A DNA stretch of 6,891 bases from Atopobiaceae bacterium UBA7016. Its GTDB lineage: Bacteria; Actinomycetota; Coriobacteriia; Coriobacteriales; Atopobiaceae. Below are positions 5,830-6,891 of the stretch, piece after piece. The DNA lies in NCBI GenBank assembly GCA_002449555.1, contig DJXA01000049.1:3888-10778 (forward strand). The letters are read 5' to 3'. The notes beneath the pieces were generated by a model, which was given only the letters and a program-made list of their open reading frames with translations, was not told the DNA's origin and searched no databases. The first letter of the stretch is position 1, and every line of letters begins with the position of its first letter. Position numbers and translations under genes: made by a program.

Positions 5830-6873
5830 ATGGCAGAGCGTATCGTCAACATCGGCTTCATTGGCAACGGCAAGGGCGCCAACCGCTATCACATTCCCTT
5901 CTCGATGGCTCTGCCTGAGAAGTTCCGCGTCAAGACGGTGTATGCGCGTCATCTGGGCGGTCCGTGGCCCGCGCTTGACGGCGTGGAGTACACCACCGAT
6001 CTTGAGGCCATGCTCTCCGACCCCGAGATTGACGTCGTCGAGATCTCGACGCCGCACAACACCCACTATGCCCTCACTAAGCAGGCGCTTGAGGCAGGAA
6101 AGCATGTGGTGTGCGACAAGGCCTTCGTAGGCACCGTTGCCGAGGCCGAGGAGCTCTATGCGCTGGCCGCGGCAAAGAGCGTCACGGTCCAGTGCTACCA
6201 GAACCGTCGTTTTGACTCTGACCTGCTTACTGCCAAGAAGGTCATGGAGTCTGGCAAGCTTGGCCGCGTGTTTGAGATTGTCACCCACTACGACTACTGG
6301 CGCGAGGAGTATCTGCGCTACGCCAAGGAAGGCGCATACGACCGCCTGATGGGCATCTGCTACGGACACGCCTGCCACAGCGTTGACCAGCTCATCTCTT
6401 GGCTGGGCATCCCCGACCGCTGGCATGTCGAGACGCGCCAGCTGGGCGGCGAGGGCCATCCCGAGACCTACTATGACTTCGACCTCTATTACGACGAGCT
6501 GGGAATCAAGGCGACCGCCGCATCCAACTATCACGCTGCCATCCAACGCCCCAGCTTTGAGGTGTACGGTGAGCGCGGCACCTTCATCAAGGTTGAGAAG
6601 GACCAGCAGGAGCGCGACCTCAAGAAGTTCTATCTTCCGGCCGGCCACCCCGACTTTGGCCTGGACACACCCGACCAGTGGGGGTTCCTGCGCTACTACG
6701 ACGAGGACGGAACCATGCACCAGGAGCGCGTCGAGACCGTCCGCAGCACCTATTCTGGCTTCTACGAGGCGCTGTACGAAACGCTCGTCAATGGCGCACC
6801 GCAGCTCGTAAAGCCCGAGGAGACCATCACGCAGCTACGCATCCTCGAAGAGGCGACCAAGGACCTGAAGTAG
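5830..6873 (+). CDS. Gfo/Idh/MocA-family NAD(P)-dependent oxidoreductase, YhhX-like
   Basis: A 347-residue cytoplasmic enzyme with the full two-domain layout. The N-terminal Rossmann fold has the dinucleotide loop GFIGNGKGA (9-17), followed by DVVEISTPHNTHY and GKHVVCDKAF; the C-terminal Gfo/Idh substrate domain starts around residue 125. Segments QNRRFDSDLLTAKKVMESGKLG, HSVDQLISWLG, RPSFEVYGERGTFIK and YEALYETLVNGAP resemble E. coli YhhX as I recall it. Family members oxidise or reduce sugars, inositols or their derivatives. The usual EKP motif is DKA (96-98), and the common DxxxHxxD motif reads GHACHSVD, keeping H183 and D186 but with Gly at the Asp position, so the catalytic set is not standard. 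The ATG at 5830 has AAGGAG 7 nt upstream. It lies 252 bp after rpiB, behind a long hairpin, so it is probably transcribed separately. The substrate is unknown. Confidence 0.9.
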   Translation: MAERIVNIGFIGNGKGANRYHIPFSMALPEKFRVKTVYARHLGGPWPALDGVEYTTDLEAMLSDPEIDVVEISTPHNTHYALTKQALEAGKHVVCDKAFVGTVAEAEELYALAAAKSVTVQCYQNRRFDSDLLTAKKVMESGKLGRVFEIVTHYDYWREEYLRYAKEGAYDRLMGICYGHACHSVDQLISWLGIPDRWHVETRQLGGEGHPETYYDFDLYYDELGIKATAASNYHAAIQRPSFEVYGERGTFIKVEKDQQERDLKKFYLPAGHPDFGLDTPDQWGFLRYYDEDGTMHQERVETVRSTYSGFYEALYETLVNGAPQLVKPEETITQLRILEEATKDLK

Positions 6874-6891
6874 AAGCAGCGTCACATCCCC

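Noticed and set aside
5701..6720. Minus-strand open frame of 339 codons opposite the oxidoreductase
   Set aside because: Antisense shadow of a well-supported Gfo/Idh gene with no recognisable motif or ribosome binding site.

Overview
The window is a compact, gene-dense piece of a fairly GC-rich bacterial chromosome. It holds six complete protein-coding genes, each with a recognisable Shine-Dalgarno sequence, and no RNA genes, CRISPR arrays, transposases or phage genes. Base composition, gene style and the anaerobe-type sugar catabolic set suggest a host-associated Actinomycetota such as the Coriobacteriia (Olsenella, Collinsella or Atopobium relatives). This is inferred from impression, not from a marker gene.

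Layout. (1) 37-2467: a divergent pair, with a GH1 phospho-beta-glucosidase-type enzyme on the minus strand and an RpiR-family (HTH plus SIS) regulator on the plus strand. The short gap between them carries a perfect TAATCGATTA dyad and a 12-bp near-perfect tandem repeat, both candidate operators. (2) 2469-2520: a strong GC-rich hairpin between the converging ends of the regulator and a phosphodiesterase gene. (3) 2531-4956: a minus-strand two-gene operon, a GNAT acetyltransferase followed by a membrane-anchored glycerophosphodiester phosphodiesterase with seven predicted transmembrane segments and a probably extracytoplasmic catalytic domain. (4) 5104-6873: plus-strand rpiB-type sugar-phosphate isomerase, then an 84-bp hairpin with a perfect 40-bp stem, then a Gfo/Idh/MocA-family oxidoreductase resembling E. 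coli YhhX.

How the parts fit. The GH1 enzyme would cleave a phosphorylated beta-glucoside imported by a PTS encoded elsewhere, and the divergent RpiR protein probably senses a sugar phosphate and controls it. The isomerase and the Gfo/Idh oxidoreductase also suggest carbohydrate conversion, but their substrates cannot be read from sequence. The GNAT/phosphodiesterase pair appears to be a separate unit concerned with glycerophosphodiester turnover at the cell surface.

I did not find a clearly new multi-gene system. The most distinctive items are the 40-bp perfect inverted repeat, whose core is shared with the other intergenic hairpin, the tandem operator-like repeat next to the RpiR gene, and substitutions at normally conserved active-site positions in the GH1 and Gfo/Idh enzymes.
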